From Halospina denitrificans (GTDB taxonomy: Bacteria; Pseudomonadota; Gammaproteobacteria; Pseudomonadales; Oleiphilaceae): a stretch of 64,000 bases of DNA. The position numbers and the translations under genes are program-made. This document shows, in pieces, positions 63,687 to 64,000 of this stretch. The stretch covers positions 62,001-126,000 of the forward strand of contig NZ_SOAX01000006.1 of NCBI RefSeq assembly GCF_004364635.1, in the 5' to 3' direction. The notes under the pieces were generated by a model. The model was not told where the DNA came from. It was given only the letters and a program-made list of their open reading frames with translations, and ran no database searches. Position 1 is the first letter of the stretch. Each line of letters opens with the position of its first letter.

Positions 63687-63746
63687 GTCATGCCTGCAAG
63701 CCGTACCCCCTAGCATGACGGCACTCCGCCTTCGCCGGCAATGACC
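63687..63746. repeat. REP-like palindromic segment between mutS and fdxA
   Basis: GTCATGC (63687-63693) is repeated inverted as GCATGAC (63713-63719), and the following bases to 63746 read GCCTTCGCCGGCAATGAC, like the intergenic REP units common in this group. Only one copy is in the window, so it could be chance or part of the mutS 3' region. Confidence 0.35.
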
Positions 63747-63750
63747 GACC

Positions 63751-64000
63751 TCAAGATGAGGGGTTGAGTCGTGCTTCCAGCTGCTCGCGCAACTCGTAGA
63801 GCCGGTTGAGCGCCTGGCGTGGCGTCATGTCGTCCGGGTTCAGCTCCAGGAGCGCGTTTTCCTCCGGCGAGGGCTCCAGGCTGGCAAACATATCGGCCTG
63901 CAGGGTGGCTGGCGCCGGGGTGCTGGAAGAAGCGGGTTCCGCCGCGTTTGCCGATTCCAGTTCCCTGAGTTTGCTCCGAGCATTGTCGATCACCTCTGGG
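63751..64000 (-). CDS. mutS: DNA mismatch repair protein MutS, C-terminal end
   Basis: The last 82 or so residues of MutS; the gene continues beyond the window. The visible end carries a linker rich in Ala/Ser/Pro and the C-terminal tetramerisation segment LNPDDMTPRQALNRLYELRE, which matches the conserved MutS ending (DPDxLTPRQAL). It is transcribed toward fdxA. Only this short, variable part is visible, but the TPRQAL motif is distinctive. Confidence 0.92.
   Translation of the reverse strand, partial: PEVIDNARSKLRELESANAAEPASSSTPAPATLQADMFASLEPSPEENALLELNPDDMTPRQALNRLYELREQLEARLNPSS

Noticed and set aside
1-64000. CRISPR array, rRNA, tRNA, prophage or insertion sequence
   Set aside because: No spaced direct repeats, no rRNA or tRNA-like segments and no phage or transposase proteins were found on reading both strands.

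Overview
This window is a GC-rich stretch of a gammaproteobacterial chromosome, most like Marinobacter and its marine, hydrocarbon- and lipid-using relatives. The signs are the block lepA-lepB-rnc-era-recO-pdxJ, a GacS-type hybrid kinase convergent to pdxJ, cysM-rlmD-relA-mazG, and a fatty acyl reductase of the Marinobacter wax-ester type. This is inferred from gene content and protein resemblance; the genus is not proven. No rRNA, tRNA, CRISPR, prophage or transposase gene was seen.

Layout. 1-24 kb is core housekeeping: translation and secretion (lepA, lepB, rnc, era), recO, pdxJ, gacS, cysM, rlmD, relA, mazG, ppc, adk, tsaB, rsmJ, plsB, nudC, murI. A convergent pair of small paralogous proteins of unknown function lies between mazG and ppc. 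At 23.4-25.1 kb is a methyltransferase plus a DUF2156 (LPG-synthase C-terminal-like) protein. At 25.3-32.8 kb are a REC-PAS-GGDEF-EAL protein, an orphan FleN/MinD-like ATPase with an extra C-terminal region, the fatty acyl reductase and acetyl-CoA synthetase. At 32.8-46.8 kb are a porin, a glutamine amidotransferase, a YaiI-family protein, a DUF1329 protein, purU, a membrane-TPR protein convergent to a rhomboid protease, two transporters, TspO, a DUF1439 lipoprotein, an aminotransferase and a 2-hydroxyacid dehydrogenase. At 46.8-52.3 kb is a tightly coupled operon: an IPMDH-family dehydrogenase, MoxR ATPase, DUF58 protein and TgpA-type transglutaminase.

At 52.4-59.0 kb is an accessory-looking region. 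A LysR regulator is divergent from a five-gene set (acyl-CoA dehydrogenase, SDR, APH-like kinase, histidine phosphatase, second SDR). By analogy with bacterial LvaA/LvaC/LvaD and animal ACAD10/11, this set is a good candidate for breakdown of 4-hydroxy acids through a 4-phosphoacyl-CoA intermediate. Three copies of a striking hairpin element sit around these genes. Each has an exactly 53-nt apical segment of conserved sequence on a 28-48 bp stem, and the stem sequence differs almost completely from copy to copy while staying (nearly) perfectly self-complementary.

At 59.2-64 kb are an NfeD-type membrane serine protease with its slipin partner, an arsenite methyltransferase closely resembling animal AS3MT, a zinc-ribbon methyltransferase, the 7Fe ferredoxin FdxA and the 3' end of mutS.

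The main candidate for something undescribed is the hairpin family at 53726-58114. Next come the methyltransferase/DUF2156 pair, the 4-hydroxy-acid operon, the orphan FleN-like ATPase and the small convergent paralogs.
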